Below are positions 24,173 through 35,733 of a DNA stretch of 64,000 bases, one piece after another (positions within the stretch are counted from its first letter, which is position 1; each line of letters begins with the position of its first letter). This stretch comes from Aaosphaeria pasadenensis (lineage: Eukaryota > Ascomycota > Dothideomycetes > Pleosporales), in assembly GCA_022813625.1 (NCBI GenBank), contig JAKLMB010000015.1, forward strand, positions 310,001 to 374,000, given 5' to 3'. Position numbers and translations under genes: made by a program. Under the pieces are notes generated by a model. The model was not told where the DNA came from, did not search any database, and saw nothing but the letters and a program-made list of their open reading frames with translations.

Positions 24173-24473
24173 GTTGTGTGAGTCTGTGGAGGTCGAATCA
24201 GTTCGGCGTGAAAAGGTCCATTGTTATAAAGGTTCGGGTTCGTGTGGTAGGTGTCGGGGTGGGCAAATGTGGATGGTGGATGTCGATGTTAGGTTGCCTC
24301 GAGTGTCTGAGCTGTCCCTTAGTCACTCCCGCTCCCGCCGCTAACAATCCAGAAAGTTTCCCCGCAAACCTCCGCCGCCACCTTTTTTTCTCCCAAGATT
24401 TACACTGACTCCGACACAACCAAATCCCATATTACTCTATCTACACGCCCAGTGCGAGTCGCAAAATCCGAAA

Positions 24474-24800
24474 ATGGACGACTCCGAAGCAGTTTACGAC
24501 GAGATTGAGATCGAGGATTGCACATACGACGAAGCCATGCAGATCTACCACTATCCGTGCCCATGTGGCGACAGATTCGAAGTTTGCGTCGTAGACATGC
24601 GCGACGGCGAGGAAATCGCACGATGCCCCAGTTGCAGTCTGACGATACGGATAATATTCGATCCAGTACGTGCTCTGACCCTAGGCCGGATTTATGTTCA
24701 CCTTGACCCTGTGGATAACCATACTAACAACGTGCACCTACAGTCCGATCTCCCTCCAGAACCGACAGATGCCTCCCAGCCCGTCGCGATCACTGCATAG
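24474..24800 (+). CDS. DPH3: Diphthamide biosynthesis protein 3 (CSL-type zinc finger)
   Basis: Small electron-carrier zinc protein for the first step of diphthamide synthesis on EF-2; it also works with Elongator in tRNA modification. The spliced form (exons 24474-24665 and 24744-24800) has 82 residues, the family length. The zinc site is Y-x-C-P-C-G-D-R-F ... A-R-C-P-S-C-S-L, the CSL signature. The 78-bp intron (24666-24743) has GTACGT and CAG ends, is a multiple of three and contains no in-frame stop, so retention would give a 108-residue protein. I prefer removal because homologues go directly from FDP to a short acidic tail. Confidence 0.93.
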   Translation: MDDSEAVYDEIEIEDCTYDEAMQIYHYPCPCGDRFEVCVVDMRDGEEIARCPSCSLTIRIIFDPVRALTLGRIYVHLDPVDNHTNNVHLQSDLPPEPTDASQPVAITA

Positions 24801-25209
24801 ATTTGTGCGCACCCTTTATAACATACCGAATGTTCCCGGAATTCTCATTATCACAGCGCTTTGGGTGCCCTGGAAGAGGGGCAGTTTGTTTGGATTCGGA
24901 AAGTTTTGTTGAAAGATTTACATATTTGCATGGTTGGAAAAGGCATGGATCACTGGCGTTTTGAGGGAAATTCGAAGACGAGTGCAGTTGCGGGCTACCA
25001 TCTCGATGTATATCGAGGATTCGACGAAGAAGGAAGAATGTCACATTTGCGCGTGGTTAGAGAGCTATTTGATCATATGCGACCCCGAATCGTGGGTACC
25101 TGTGCCATTTTTGAAAGTTATTGATATTACATATATATTCATACCCGTACATCGAATTGTACCCAAGCCTGCTACGGTCCTATGTGCATCACTGCATCTG
25201 AGTCTCCCA
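24801..25209. other. Intergenic between convergent DPH3 and frataxin genes
   Basis: Contains 3' ends of two converging genes. No gene seen. Confidence 0.4.
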
Positions 25210-25895
25210 CTACTGTGGAGCATCTCTATCAACACCGAGCTGTACGTCTAGTTCCCTTTGAAGCAAATTCGTCAAAGAGGTACCATCTCTCAGGTAGATC
25301 CAATCTCCTCCGCCAGCGCCTTCCTTCTGGTGCTGGCCTTCGCCGGTCACGACCCAGTCGAATCTCTTTGGTCCAGTTATGGGAGAGCTGAGCCAGATCT
25401 GCTTATTCGGTGGCTGCTTGTTTAGAACATAGGTTCCTTTACCTACAATTGAGACCTCGAGCACACCAGCCTGTGTCGACGAATTAGTTTCTATTGAGTG
25501 TATTATGAGACGTTGTTACATACAGCATACTCAACGTCCAGATCCGGCCGCTTTTCCTGATTAAGCTCCAACTGGTTAACAAGCTCATCCAAATAAGCAT
25601 CCGCCAATTCATGGTATTCCGCAGTTGGGATGTCGGTCGGAACCGTCGGTAGCTCTGAAGGCTCGCTCTCCTTGGGAGGTGGATTCTCAGACTCAGGTGT
25701 AATGGCGCGGAATGATTTCGAGGAATTGAAGTATCGCACTGAGGTGGTAGTAGATGCCCTGGGGAGGTTCTGCAGGGCTGGGGTGGCTGGGATTCTGCTC
25801 CGGAGGCTGTTGAATGACGTTTGTGGTCGAATTGAGGCTCGCATTGAGCGGCGAAGGGCACTACCGCCGAGCTTGTAGATGGATTGCGACGCCAT
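25210..25895 (-). CDS. YFH1: Frataxin, mitochondrial iron-sulfur cluster assembly factor
   Basis: Two exons on the minus strand, 25895-25524 and 25470-25210, joined by a 53-bp intron, give 210 residues. Residues 1-90 are Arg/Ser-rich with no acids, a mitochondrial presequence plus the usual fungal propeptide. The frataxin fold follows: the acidic first helix (YHELADAYLDELVNQLE), then strands with G-V-L-E-V, G-T-Y-V-L-N-K-Q, N-K-Q-I-W-L-S-S-P, and W-I-Y-L-R-D-G near the end. It binds iron and activates the cysteine desulfurase complex. It is divergent from the AP-3 sigma gene with 263 bp between starts. Confidence 0.95.
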
Positions 25896-26158
25896 GATAC
25901 GGGTAATGAATTCGCTTCGATGGAATTGAAAAGCTGAGATTGAAACCTAGAGGAGAGTCGTGTTTGTTGTCGAGTTCACGAGGAAGAGGAGAGGAGTAGA
26001 TGGAAGAGAGCTTGAGTGACATGCAGGAGGAGCTAGGGCCAATTACGAGAGAGACCCCACCTGCCCGCAATATCTGTGGAGATTCATCCCATGCGTCAAC
26101 CCAGCCTTCCACTCGTTACGCCATCATTGTCATCATCCTCAACATCGGTCCTTTAACC

Positions 26159-26830
26159 ATGATCAACGCTGTCCTCGTCTTCAATAATGCCGGCCAACCG
26201 CGGCTCACCAAGTTCTACACTCAACTAGTATGCTGAACCACAGTTCTCAGAGCCCTGAATAACGTGTTGACCTGTGAATTACAGGAAACGAGCGTGCAAC
26301 AACGGTTGATCTCAGAGATATTTACCCTCGTCGCGAACCGTCCGGCAACAGCATGCAATTTCCTTCCGTGAGTTTCTTCTCTACTCACCAAGGCCGAGCA
26401 TGACTGACTCTTTCTCAGTCTCCCTCCTCTCCTTGCCAACAGCAGTAAATCCTCTACACCTACCACACCGCACAACGACACGCCGTCCCTAGTCACATAC
26501 CGTCACTATGCCACTCTCTACTTCATCGTCATCTCAACATCTACCGAATCACCTCTTGCGCTGCTCGACCTCATCCAGGTGTTCGTACAGGCATTGGACG
26601 GGCTCTTCGAGAATGTTTGTGAGCTGGATCTGATCTTCAATTTCGAGACCCTCCATGCCACACTAGGGGAGATAATAGTAGGTGGAGTAGTGGTTGAAAC
26701 CCAGCTTGACAAAGTGGTAGAAGGAGTTAAGGCTCAAGGCAAGGTTGCAAAGAGGCCAGTCAATGAGAATAAAGGCGGTCTCAGTCTGGCTGGTTTTGGA
26801 AGAGGCGATGGAGTTTGGGCTGGAAGGTGA
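26159..26830 (+). CDS. APS3: AP-3 adaptor complex subunit sigma
   Basis: Three exons (26159-26227, 26285-26367, 26419-26830) give 187 residues. The start MINAVLVFNNAGQPRLTKFY is diagnostic for sigma adaptins. The family segments RHYATLYFI, S-P-L-A-L-L-D-L-I-Q-V-F-V and ENVCELDLIFNFE follow. The complex sorts cargo from the Golgi/endosome to the vacuole. AP-3 rather than AP-1/2 is chosen from the INAVLVFN start and the GGVVVETQ segment with an extended C-terminus. A longer open frame upstream of 26159 is promoter/leader shared with frataxin. Confidence 0.93.
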
Positions 26831-27618
26831 AGAGAAGCCGAACAATAAGTGATATACCACTCAGCCAATATCAGGAGGAACAATTGCTGCTGCCCTGGTC
26901 TATGCGTGTTGGACTCGAGAGTGAGCGTCACCTGGCTTGCTCCGCGAAAAATCTCCAGGCCGCGAGATGACCTCCAGGACTATGATGACAAGTGCGACTA
27001 AAGGCCCAATGAGCTGTGATCACAAGACACTCCCTTGCGGAGTCGAAAGGGGGGTTGAGCTACAGAGATGATCATGGTCGATTCAAAACCCGGGTCGGCG
27101 CATGCACAGTCAGTCATACTGACTACTCAATAGGAGATCAATAATTTCCTAGTCCTAGGAGGGGTTTTCGGAGTTCTGGGCCGATAGCTTGTCACCGGGC
27201 CGGTATAACGGTCAATTTAACCATCTGGAACGGTCCCCAGATCTCGCCGCATCTGCCTCCATCATTAGTGCATACAAAAGATCCAAATACTACATAATTC
27301 AAAGATCGCATATACCAGTCAAGAGAACACATTGACATTGTTAGTAGCGTGCGCGAACCATGAAATAATACAGGGTCGCGCAGGACTCGTCGTTCGCTGT
27401 GATTGGCCAGATCGACAGAGCAATTAATATATATGAACAACCTCAATATCGAGGGCACATAACAAGCAGAGCTTCAAAACAATGCTAAGGGACGATCTGT
27501 CTATAGCTCACCCATCTACACGTGGCCAGATGACATCGTTGTTGCTTTATAGGTAGCATAAGGTTTCTGAGAGGTTTTCCTCTCAGTCTAGTGTTGCATT
27601 TGCTAACTCCAGATCGCC
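26831..27618. other. Intergenic, no supported gene
   Basis: Short frames only. The last 150 bases are the leader/promoter of the secreted glycosidase-like gene. Confidence 0.4.
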
Positions 27619-29824
27619 ATGTATCTTCGAGCATTGCTCGCGGCCATTCTGGGAGCTGCATCGTGGGCAGACCATGTAGCAGCTGACTTGAGAATCACAA
27701 AAGATCTCCATTCTTGGGGTGGTGTCAATTTTCCAGGGTTGCAATTCCTACCCCCGAAGAAGAGAGATGAGGTTATTCGGCAAATCGTGAAGAGCAATGC
27801 CAGGGTGATTCGATTGCACAGTATGCTATTATCTCTCCTCATTTTTCTGGGACTTTCAGAAGTCTAATATTCATTAGTTCGACCATACGATAAACCTTTC
27901 TATCCTGACGTGGGTATTTCTTTTGATGTTTAACTCATCAAATAACATCGGGCTGATCACTTATTTAGCCCGAGCTTGAACCCGGAACTTTTGCTCGCGG
28001 CATGCTCGATGTCTATGATGACACACTTGCTGCCATTCACCGGATTTCAAAGGGTGAGTATGGAACTCTATCCATTGTTATCAATACTAATCTGCGTTGT
28101 AGGACAAGTCAAGGTCATCATTTCACCTCACGATGCTCACGCCCTGAGGAAGACAAACGACGTTCCTTGCGACTCGTATTGCGAGAAGCTCGATGGCGCG
28201 TTCCTAGATTTCTACAGTAATGTAGAATGTAATTATTCCATCTGAGCATTTTTATATATGAACTGATGGTTTCTTTCAGATCGAGATCAGTACAAGACAA
28301 GACTTGAAGTACTTTTCAAGCAGTATCCATCAAAGAATTTCGATGAACGACCATGGAGCACATTGAACGAAGTCATTCTTGTATGTGATCGTCTTGAATT
28401 CAATCCTAGATACGTTTCTGACTAGCTATAGGGAGTTGATGTGCAGAACCAGCCATGGTCAGGGATCTATCCCATCGTGTCTGGAGAGTCGTGGCTCTGT
28501 GACGTTGCAACACATCTAAAGGACGACCTGGAGCTCGGCCAGAACAACATCGCCGTCATTGCGGCTGGTGTCTCTGGTCCACAAACCATCGATGAGGATC
28601 AGAACTTCCCCGATACTGTCTTCGATTGCAATGCTATCGATGCCATTGGAATACACGGCTACTTCCAACAGGAAGATGATGCCACTGCCGGTACTCCATG
28701 GGCGAACCTCTTCCTCCCCGGAAACACTCTTACTGCGCGTGCGGAGAAGGAGAACAAGCTGCTTTTCGTCGAGGAAATGGCTTTCACTAACACCAAATTG
28801 GGTCTGCATTATAAGAAGCAAGCTATCTGGGATCAAGGCGCTGCACTGAATCTTCGCGGAATTCCATGGGTATGTCCAGACTTTTCCTTTCTAGAGACCG
28901 ATGTACTAACGATACTGACAGCTATACTCCCATCTCTCCATGCCTGAAAAGGGCGAGGGAACCACCTCGCGGGTAGACATCCTCCGTGATCCCAAGATAT
29001 CCGCTCTAGGCGCTCTTCAAGACATCCTCAAACGCGCCTACACATCCCGTTCAAACTCGGACTGGTCAACCTACATCTCTCCCCCACTCCAAGGACTCAC
29101 CAACAACACCCTACTCCCCCTAAACCCGTACGTCCCCGAGCAATCCGCCTGCACCTTCGGCTGCCTCGGCTGGCTCTGCGACTCCGCCGACAGCTGTGAG
29201 CCGGACCTCCTCTGCAAAAACTCCATCTGCACCAAGCCCGCCGACTCGCAACCCGGCAACGCGGGCGCCACCTGCAACAGCAAAGCCGTCTGCCAGGAGC
29301 ACCTCCGCTGCGAAGACGGCCTCTGCCAGCCCTGCATCTCCCGCGTCGTCAAGCAGCCCGACGACATGCGGAAGACCGCCAACGTCCACGACGACTTCAG
29401 CTACTGCTTCCCGGACACGCACGACCCGTTCCTCATGCGCAATATCTGCCTTAAGCCGCAGCCTTTCGGGTCGTCGTTGCGGAGAGGGAATCCCTGCGCG
29501 AATGCGATGCACTGCGATGCTAATGAGTTCTGCGATTGGGGCTTGTGTAAGCCGTGTAAAGAGGGGTGTTTGGGTATGAAGTGTAAGAGCTCGAATAAGT
29601 GTAAGACGGGCTACTGTAATACGTATGGCCGCTGCGACTACCCGGGAAAGAAGAAGAAGATACACGGCCCTGGAGCGTGGGCGGGAAAGACGAGACCTGA
29701 GCCTAAGGGCAAGGGACTCGGGCAGCAGGGTAAGGGGGGCGCGAATAAGGTGTGGGATGTGCCGATGAAGGTGAATATTCCGAAGGAATCTGTGAAGGCG
29801 ACTGGGGCGCCGGTGCCGACGTAG
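27619..29824 (+). CDS. Secreted GH5-like protein with Cys-rich C-terminal region
   Basis: Seven exons (27619-27820, 27878-27909, 27969-28053, 28103-28216, 28280-28380, 28432-28869, 28922-29824) give 624 residues. A signal peptide (about 1-22) is followed by a TIM-barrel domain resembling fungal GH5 endo-beta-mannanase/glucanase relatives (HSWGGVNFPG start, HDAHALR, CDAID-type AIGIHGYF, and FVEEM with E292/E293 as nucleophile candidates). The acid/base position, usually N-E-P, reads N184-Q185-P186 here. After about residue 390 come cysteine-rich repeats (C-x3-C-L-G-W-L-C and several C-x5-C units) and a basic K/G-rich tail. Lectin-like or inactive roles are possible. Family placement is from memory of the motif order; reading frame and exons are seen directly. 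Confidence 0.8.
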
Positions 29825-30479
29825 TTAGGTAATGTTTCGAAGATTTGTACAATTTTCTTGATATCTTTTCGTGGCGTTGGTTGATGGTAGTATTTCCTGG
29901 AAATGAAATAAACCAATATAGCTTGAGCATGCGAGACTGAATTGTGAGAGTACTGGTCCAATTGAAATTTGCTTGAACTGATTTTCATTAATCATATCCA
30001 ACGTGGGTCGCGTGAGATCCATTAGCAATTACTAAAGTAACAATATGATGGGTATATCTGGCAAAAAAATAAAACAGCAAACGATCCGAAATGAATGGAG
30101 ACATAAAGTAGTCATGAAGTTCGGAACGACAACTGGAAACAAAGACACCTGATATCCAACTCTGTCTCTGCTCACTGTGCTCCCGCTGATAACACTTCGT
30201 CTGAACTGTTACAGGGTGTGATCAGGCCAAATCATCCTCTTGCGACATACCCGTGTGCGACTGTCATGCTGACGTACATTCACAACCGACGCTCAAAGGA
30301 CCGTACAATCGCACACGCGCTTTGGGCCTTGTTCGCGGCCATTCTGTTGCTTCCGCCGGGATCCTTCTGGAAACAAGAGGTGGACGGCACGGCGTAAGTT
30401 AACGTCGTGCATCAAAGAAGTGGGAGCACGCTGGTTGGGCCCTAGGAATTTGGAGTGTTAGCTTTTGGGCCCGCTTGTT
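29825..30479. other. Intergenic between convergent genes
   Basis: AT-rich 3' region (29825-30120) followed by unique sequence; no gene supported. Confidence 0.4.
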
Positions 30480-31406
30480 TCACCCGTGGTTGCTCAAGGC
30501 ATCATGGTTATTGTGGTGGCCGTTGAGATGGAAGATCCGTTTCACGGACTCCATGCCTTTCTTCATGTGGGGATGATGGGAAAGGAAAGGTCCTTCTGCC
30601 GCGGCGTCCACAGCCTTCTTCCGACCAACGAGTGGATCCAAAGGTGTCGCCTTTGGCGGCCACTCACCAGCCTCTTTCCAGCCCACCACCAGCGCTTTCG
30701 TCATGTCTGCCAGGTTCACTGGAACGGCCGGTGTGCGGCTCGTCACCACGATCTTGTTGTAGATATCTGGATAGGACTTTGGTGTTATGGCGGCGCGGAT
30801 GTGATTGTCGGCCAGCATGCGTGGCGCGACTGGGATGAGCGGCTCGAATGGTTCGTTGTTCGAAGAAGGAACGGCAGGATGTGCATCGGGCGAGGGGAGT
30901 ATGGGTTGAGGGTTGTCGCTCTGTTCTCGAAGACTGTCATGTAGGGAACTCGTGGGGGTGTTCGACATGATATCCTGAGGATCTAGTGATCCGCCTATCG
31001 TCGACTTCTTTGCAGGTCTGTGTGTACCGTACTTTTTCACAGAAGCAGCACCCGTCCATGCGTCGCGACGCTCCACGAACTGAGCAAGCCCAGGGTTCCA
31101 TGCCATTTCCTGTTCCAATGCCGCCCTCCTTCTCCTCTTCCGATCCCTTTCTTTCAACTCGAGCGCATCGCCAACGTCGTCGGGGGAGTCGAACTGGTAG
31201 GGACTGGTGGAATCTTTCGCAGCCTCGTGGTCGGATTCTGTGGCTGAATCCCCGTAGAAGCGCTCTCGAAACTCTGTGACACCCCTCACCTCTTCGTCCG
31301 AGGCAGACCAGCTGTCGGGAACATCCGGCCACGACCAGTCGTTACGAACCCGTTCCATGAGGAAACGTCGAGCAGCACGTTGGGCGGTGAGGTTGGTGTT
31401 GTCCAT
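30480..31406 (-). CDS. DUF4050 (Gag1-like clamp) family candidate
   Basis: Single exon. I start at the ATG at 31406 (the frame also runs open to 31457 but without ATG), giving 308 residues. The segment QRAARRFLMERVRNDWSWPD near the N-terminus and the later YPDIYNKIVV / MTKALVVGWKEAGEWPP segments fit my memory of the fungal DUF4050 proteins. The rest is low complexity: a K/R patch (KERDRKRRRRAA), Pro/Ser-rich middle and a His/Asn-rich C-terminus. No signal peptide or membrane segment. Biochemical role unknown; family call is moderate. Confidence 0.65.
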   Translation of the reverse strand: MDNTNLTAQRAARRFLMERVRNDWSWPDVPDSWSASDEEVRGVTEFRERFYGDSATESDHEAAKDSTSPYQFDSPDDVGDALELKERDRKRRRRAALEQEMAWNPGLAQFVERRDAWTGAASVKKYGTHRPAKKSTIGGSLDPQDIMSNTPTSSLHDSLREQSDNPQPILPSPDAHPAVPSSNNEPFEPLIPVAPRMLADNHIRAAITPKSYPDIYNKIVVTSRTPAVPVNLADMTKALVVGWKEAGEWPPKATPLDPLVGRKKAVDAAAEGPFLSHHPHMKKGMESVKRIFHLNGHHNNHDALSNHG

Positions 31407-31931
31407 GCCACCGCGGGGCGGGGGACTCGGAATTATGGTGTGTGTAGGGTGAGACACAGGCGAAGACGAGGTTTAAGAATGTAAGAGGTGTGAGTGGTGG
31501 CGTGTGTGGGACAATGTGGAGAGGGTGGTCACTATTAGTAGTCGCTTGGTGTGCTTGTTTTGTTTTGGCGTCAAGACTCGAGACTCAAGATATAAGAGTA
31601 GTTATTGGGCTTGTGAAGGGTATCGATGTGATTCAATATTGCAGGTGACTGAACTGGATACGAGTAGTAGTGGTAATTGTTGGTGAATATGGTCGTGGTA
31701 GTGGACTGTAGTGCGAGTGGATTTACAGCCGGAGGATTCGGTGACGTCGGTCTAGGCCAATCCAGCTATTCCAACGCTTACACGCTAACCCCTTACGGAA
31801 AAGAGCAATATAAAACCCTATTCACTAGATCACACCGCATGACGAGAATTACTTATACTTTGTTAATCTGCATGCATGAGTTAAGAGAAAGACAACAAAT
31901 CTCAGGAGATATATTGTCATCTTTTATGTCT
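31407..31931. other. Intergenic, no supported gene
   Basis: Leader of the DUF4050-like gene on the left and the 3' end of the P450 gene on the right. Short frames only. Confidence 0.4.
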
Positions 31932-33622
31932 CTATGCCTCTTCCTGGCCTCCCTTTTCCACTCTAATGTAACAGCAATGACCCTTGGGAGATATCAAAAA
32001 CCGATTGTCCATCTCCATCATGTCATCGCTCATGCAGGAACTCAACGTAGCGCCTCGGCAATGTCTGAAGAACAAAGCGGCCCCTAAGCGCAGTTCCATC
32101 CATGCAAGATGTAGACCAATGCATACGCGCGAACCTCCTCCAAATGGCATGAATGCTGCCTTCTGTCGAGAGGTCATTGCTGATTTGTCCAAGAATCGGC
32201 GGCCGTCAAATCTGCATCTGATCAATGATTTGCCCATGATGGGAGACTTTCATCGTAACTTACTGCAGGGCGTTTGGAAAGATTGAGGAATCTCTGTGAT
32301 TCGTATATGCTTGCGTGCTAACTTCAACACCCTCTGGAATATGGAATCCATTGACACTCAGGCCTTGACTGGGTACTATACGCGGCAACGCTCCTGGTGC
32401 GGCTCCATACAGCCTGAGAACTTCTTCAAGAATGCTGTTCAACAGCGGAGCATCCTCAAGTTCAGACGAAGTCAGGTCGGTGCTGAGTGATGCGATTTCG
32501 CGCTCCAAATCAGCTTGTAGTTGTGGCTGCTTCAGTACGGCCCAGACCAAGTATGTTAAAGTGACAGCAGTGGTATCTGAGCCTGCAATGATCAGATTAC
32601 CGGCCTCTGTCCTGACGTCTTCGTCTCTCAGAGACGCCTTCTCTTGACTATCGCTAGCAGCCACCATTTGTCCAAACAAGTTCATAGCATTGCCCACACC
32701 CTGGCGCATGTTGCGAATGGCTAGTGCTCCGTACTCAAAGACAACGTCGTCTGCAGTGACAATCTTCTGTATCCGCTCTGTTGGAATGTAGCGAAGGAGT
32801 GTATGAACTAGAGGCAACTCGGCGCGAAGCACGCCTGATAACAATGCTGCTTGAAGCGCGTCAATGTACCCGGTTTGCTGTAGACTCTGTTATCACTCGC
32901 CAACTCAGGAGGACACGTTCATCTAACCTTTCCAAGTTCCAACATATGGAAACTCTCTCCAAAGCTCAAATGGGCAATCACATCTGTAGCCATTACTGCA
33001 TGACACGGTTAGTGCATTCACGTCGGTTGCGCTCTATAAAATCTTACATGTCCACCACTTCAAGACATCGGCCCCCTTCGCCGATCCAACGGCATCCTGT
33101 TTAATCTTCTGCACTGCAAGCTCGGCCTTCGACCTGACCTCAATCTCCCAATTCGTCTTCAAATTCGAGTTGCTGAATGCCCTTGCGAAAAGCCTACGTC
33201 TCGCTGCGTGTGCATGTGGATCACGCATAGCGAAGATGCCCGGCTCTCTCGTCGGCGTAAGATTCTGATAGAACTCCGACTTCAAGAATCCAGAGCCGAT
33301 CTTGTGGATTTTAGCAATGCCGGAAATGTCTGAGACGGCGACCTCGCGGGGCGCGATGCGGACTACACCGCCATATCGTTGGTGGAGAGCGTCGACGTAG
33401 AAGATTCGACGGCCGGTGAGGATGTGGTAACGGAGAACGATGTTGGTGTATCTGGAGTACCAAGGTCCTGGAAGTGTGGAGAGGGCTGAGGTGTTGGCTG
33501 AGTAGACAATCTAGAGGTTTCGTCAATATGTTTATATCAAGGGCTCAGAGACGTGAACGAACTTTTATCAAGTACGCAACAGCTGCCAAAACAATGGCAG
33601 GAAGAAGCAGATTGGAAGGCAT
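31932..33622 (-). CDS. Cytochrome P450 monooxygenase
   Basis: Five exons on the minus strand (33622-33563, 33510-33048, 32995-32928, 32877-32264, 32217-31932) give 496 residues, full P450 length. Residues 1-20 form the membrane anchor (PSNLLLPAIVLAAVAYLIK), followed by the Pro-rich hinge LPGPWYSRY. The I-helix reads AGSDTTAVT, the K-helix E-E-V-L-R-L-Y, and the heme loop FGGGSRVCIG with C434 as thiolate ligand. The first donor (AAA/GTTCGT) is weak but the joint is in frame. It is not adjacent to the terpenoid genes; its substrate is unknown. The pattern resembles benzoate/isotrichodermin hydroxylase-type fungal P450s. Confidence 0.9.
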
Positions 33623-34263
33623 CTTGTGTGGTACAGCGGGAGTCAATGCAATCGTTAGGTTTTATTCAATCACGATGGTCTTATATTCCTTAGCATCTGT
33701 TCGAAAACTCGGGATGTGGAGTCGAACCGCTCTCCTCTTTGTATTGCTAGACTACATGATAAGCTACGGCAGTAATAGTTACACAGTACATGCACAATGT
33801 CTTAAACTGCATCAGATGATGCTAGAAATCCCTCGAAGATATCCATGTCGCTATACTTTTTCGTACGAGTGTTTTCATTGCAGGGTTTGAAGTCATCTTC
33901 AAGTCGGAGAACTAACCAACGATGATGAGACTTCATTTTGATAAAGACGTGGGGAAAGGCTCTATTTCGTGGAGAACTCATTGGTTCGGGTCGGTTCGGT
34001 TCGGTATATGCGAGTATGTACGAAGTACGACCGTACGAGATATGTGTGTACATACAATACAAGAAAGGCAATTGGCGGGGACCCCACAGAGACATTCTTT
34101 ACCCCACATCGGGACACTAACGAGAAGCTACCTGTATGTAAGAAAGAGTACAAAACAGGTAAGGATTCTCACCATGAAGATTAACATTATTCTTTATTCT
34201 AAGACATACCGTACGAGACATAGGAAATATACAAACACACTCCTTTACACCCGCGATAACAGA
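33623..34263. other. Intergenic with short GGTTC-type repeats
   Basis: No gene. A GGTTCG(GGTC) simple repeat lies at 33983-34005 and a rough CCGTACGAGA-type repeat occurs at about 34030 and 34208. Confidence 0.4.
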
Positions 34264-35733
34264 TCAATACCAGCCGTGGCCAGCCTCCCCAAGTTTTTGC
34301 ATTTCAGGATTGAGACTGATAAGCCTTTGACCAGGTATAGAGCCAGTCATATGGGACTCGAATATGCCACCAACTGCTCTCCTCCCAACGGATTGAAAGC
34401 TATCGTAATCTGCTTTCGTACCAGTAACAGCGCAGTATTCCGGACTAGCTGTAGGAGATGATCCGTCTCCTAGGTCGCTCCACCTCGTAACTATCAGAGC
34501 GTGCTTAAAGCGATTCACCGGGTCGCGTTTATCTTCTTCCAACCTCAACTCGATCAGATACTCTGTTGGGCATTCCGGGCAGCGTCGCGCGGGTCGACAC
34601 TCATCGCAGAGTCGAGGCATCATAGATGGCTTGTGGATCCATTCCTTCAACTCGTGTGGTTTCTTGATCGTTGTGCGAAGGCTCTCTCTCTGAGCAGGGA
34701 TATGCGAAAGTGCACATTTGCAGATTTTCATAAGCTCGCCATCCATCCAATGTGCACAGACAGAGAAGAATGGCGTGTACTCCTCCCGGTCGTACAGAAG
34801 CATGCGCTCTGCAGTAGGAGTAAGCTTTGCATCTGCGAAGACCTGACTGCGTATGCGCATCAACAGCCGGCCGTCATGGACCATGTAGCGTGTCTGATGT
34901 GACCAACCCGTGCATTTTGATCTCCATCGTCGCTCAAGTGACCTCGCAGATATTCCGTGATCGTCCGAATGTCTGGCGTGTCTGGTGGCAAGTTGGATGA
35001 ATGAATATGGCAATTCTCGGTCTCCCGTCAAACGCATCCTGGGCAATACGGAGGCTCGAACGTTGGGGCAATTATAGAGTGGATTGTTTACGAAGTCTGC
35101 TTTTAGACTTTCTTCACCCCACTTCTCCCGGACATGGTACTTGCCACAAGGGAAACATAGAAGGTGACCCGCCATGTCCCCGTCCATGTCATTGAGTAAT
35201 CGGATTCTGTGGTGTTGATTCTGAGAGAGCGAAAGTCGACGGAGTGGTTCATGGCCCAACTTCTTGAGGAGCACTGGACTTGACATGACCAGTCGTGCAC
35301 TGTCTAGAGGATCGAGGAAGCTGGCTATCCTGTCCCACACATCTGCCGGTAGCTTTCTTAAGACTTCCTGATATCTCTTGCTGATCTGCTGCATCCTCAA
35401 AACATCCTTCTCATCGACCGCCGTATCAACAGATGAGCGATAACCGTCCCGTGCGCCCTCCACCAAGCTATCAAAACTCCCATGATGAGCCAGTCCATGG
35501 AACATTTCAGTATGATCCCTGGAGCCGACTAGGGTCGTCGCATCGCTGAAGATAGAGCATTCGCGCTCACCAAGCTCATTGACACCCTCCTGTCGGCCTC
35601 CAGATTCCCTTGAGATCCGCTTTTGCAGTTTTTGTGGTTTTGGCTGCGGATCGTTGCTTTGCTTTGGGGCTTTGTGGAGCTTTAGCTTTCTGCCAATGCG
35701 AGAGACTAGTCCTCTTTGTACGTCAACCGCCAT
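34264..35733 (-). CDS. F-box domain protein
   Basis: Single exon. The start at 35733 (MAVDVQRG) is the first ATG, giving 489 residues. A basic, low-complexity N-terminus precedes an F-box at about 128-160 (LPADVWDRIASFLDPLDSARLV), the Skp1-binding element of SCF ubiquitin ligases. The C-terminal 300 residues carry scattered cysteines (LCFPCGKYH; CDECRPARRCPEC near residue 400) that may bind zinc, a form seen in expanded fungal F-box families. The substrate cannot be deduced. Confidence 0.85.
   Translation of the reverse strand: MAVDVQRGLVSRIGRKLKLHKAPKQSNDPQPKPQKLQKRISRESGGRQEGVNELGERECSIFSDATTLVGSRDHTEMFHGLAHHGSFDSLVEGARDGYRSSVDTAVDEKDVLRMQQISKRYQEVLRKLPADVWDRIASFLDPLDSARLVMSSPVLLKKLGHEPLRRLSLSQNQHHRIRLLNDMDGDMAGHLLCFPCGKYHVREKWGEESLKADFVNNPLYNCPNVRASVLPRMRLTGDRELPYSFIQLATRHARHSDDHGISARSLERRWRSKCTGWSHQTRYMVHDGRLLMRIRSQVFADAKLTPTAERMLLYDREEYTPFFSVCAHWMDGELMKICKCALSHIPAQRESLRTTIKKPHELKEWIHKPSMMPRLCDECRPARRCPECPTEYLIELRLEEDKRDPVNRFKHALIVTRWSDLGDGSSPTASPEYCAVTGTKADYDSFQSVGRRAVGGIFESHMTGSIPGQRLISLNPEMQKLGEAGHGWY

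Noticed and set aside
29120..29665. 181-codon minus-strand frame rich in A/V/L
   Set aside because: Antisense shadow of the Cys-rich tail of the GH5-like gene; no domain, and the plus-strand frame has conserved cysteine spacing.
31932..33622. P450 at 32-33.6 kb as a member of the terpenoid cluster
   Set aside because: It lies more than 7 kb from the cluster with F-box, MFS and aldolase genes between.
33983..34005. GGTTC(G) run as telomeric repeat
   Set aside because: Unit is not TTAGGG-like, only about 23 bases, and lies between ordinary genes.
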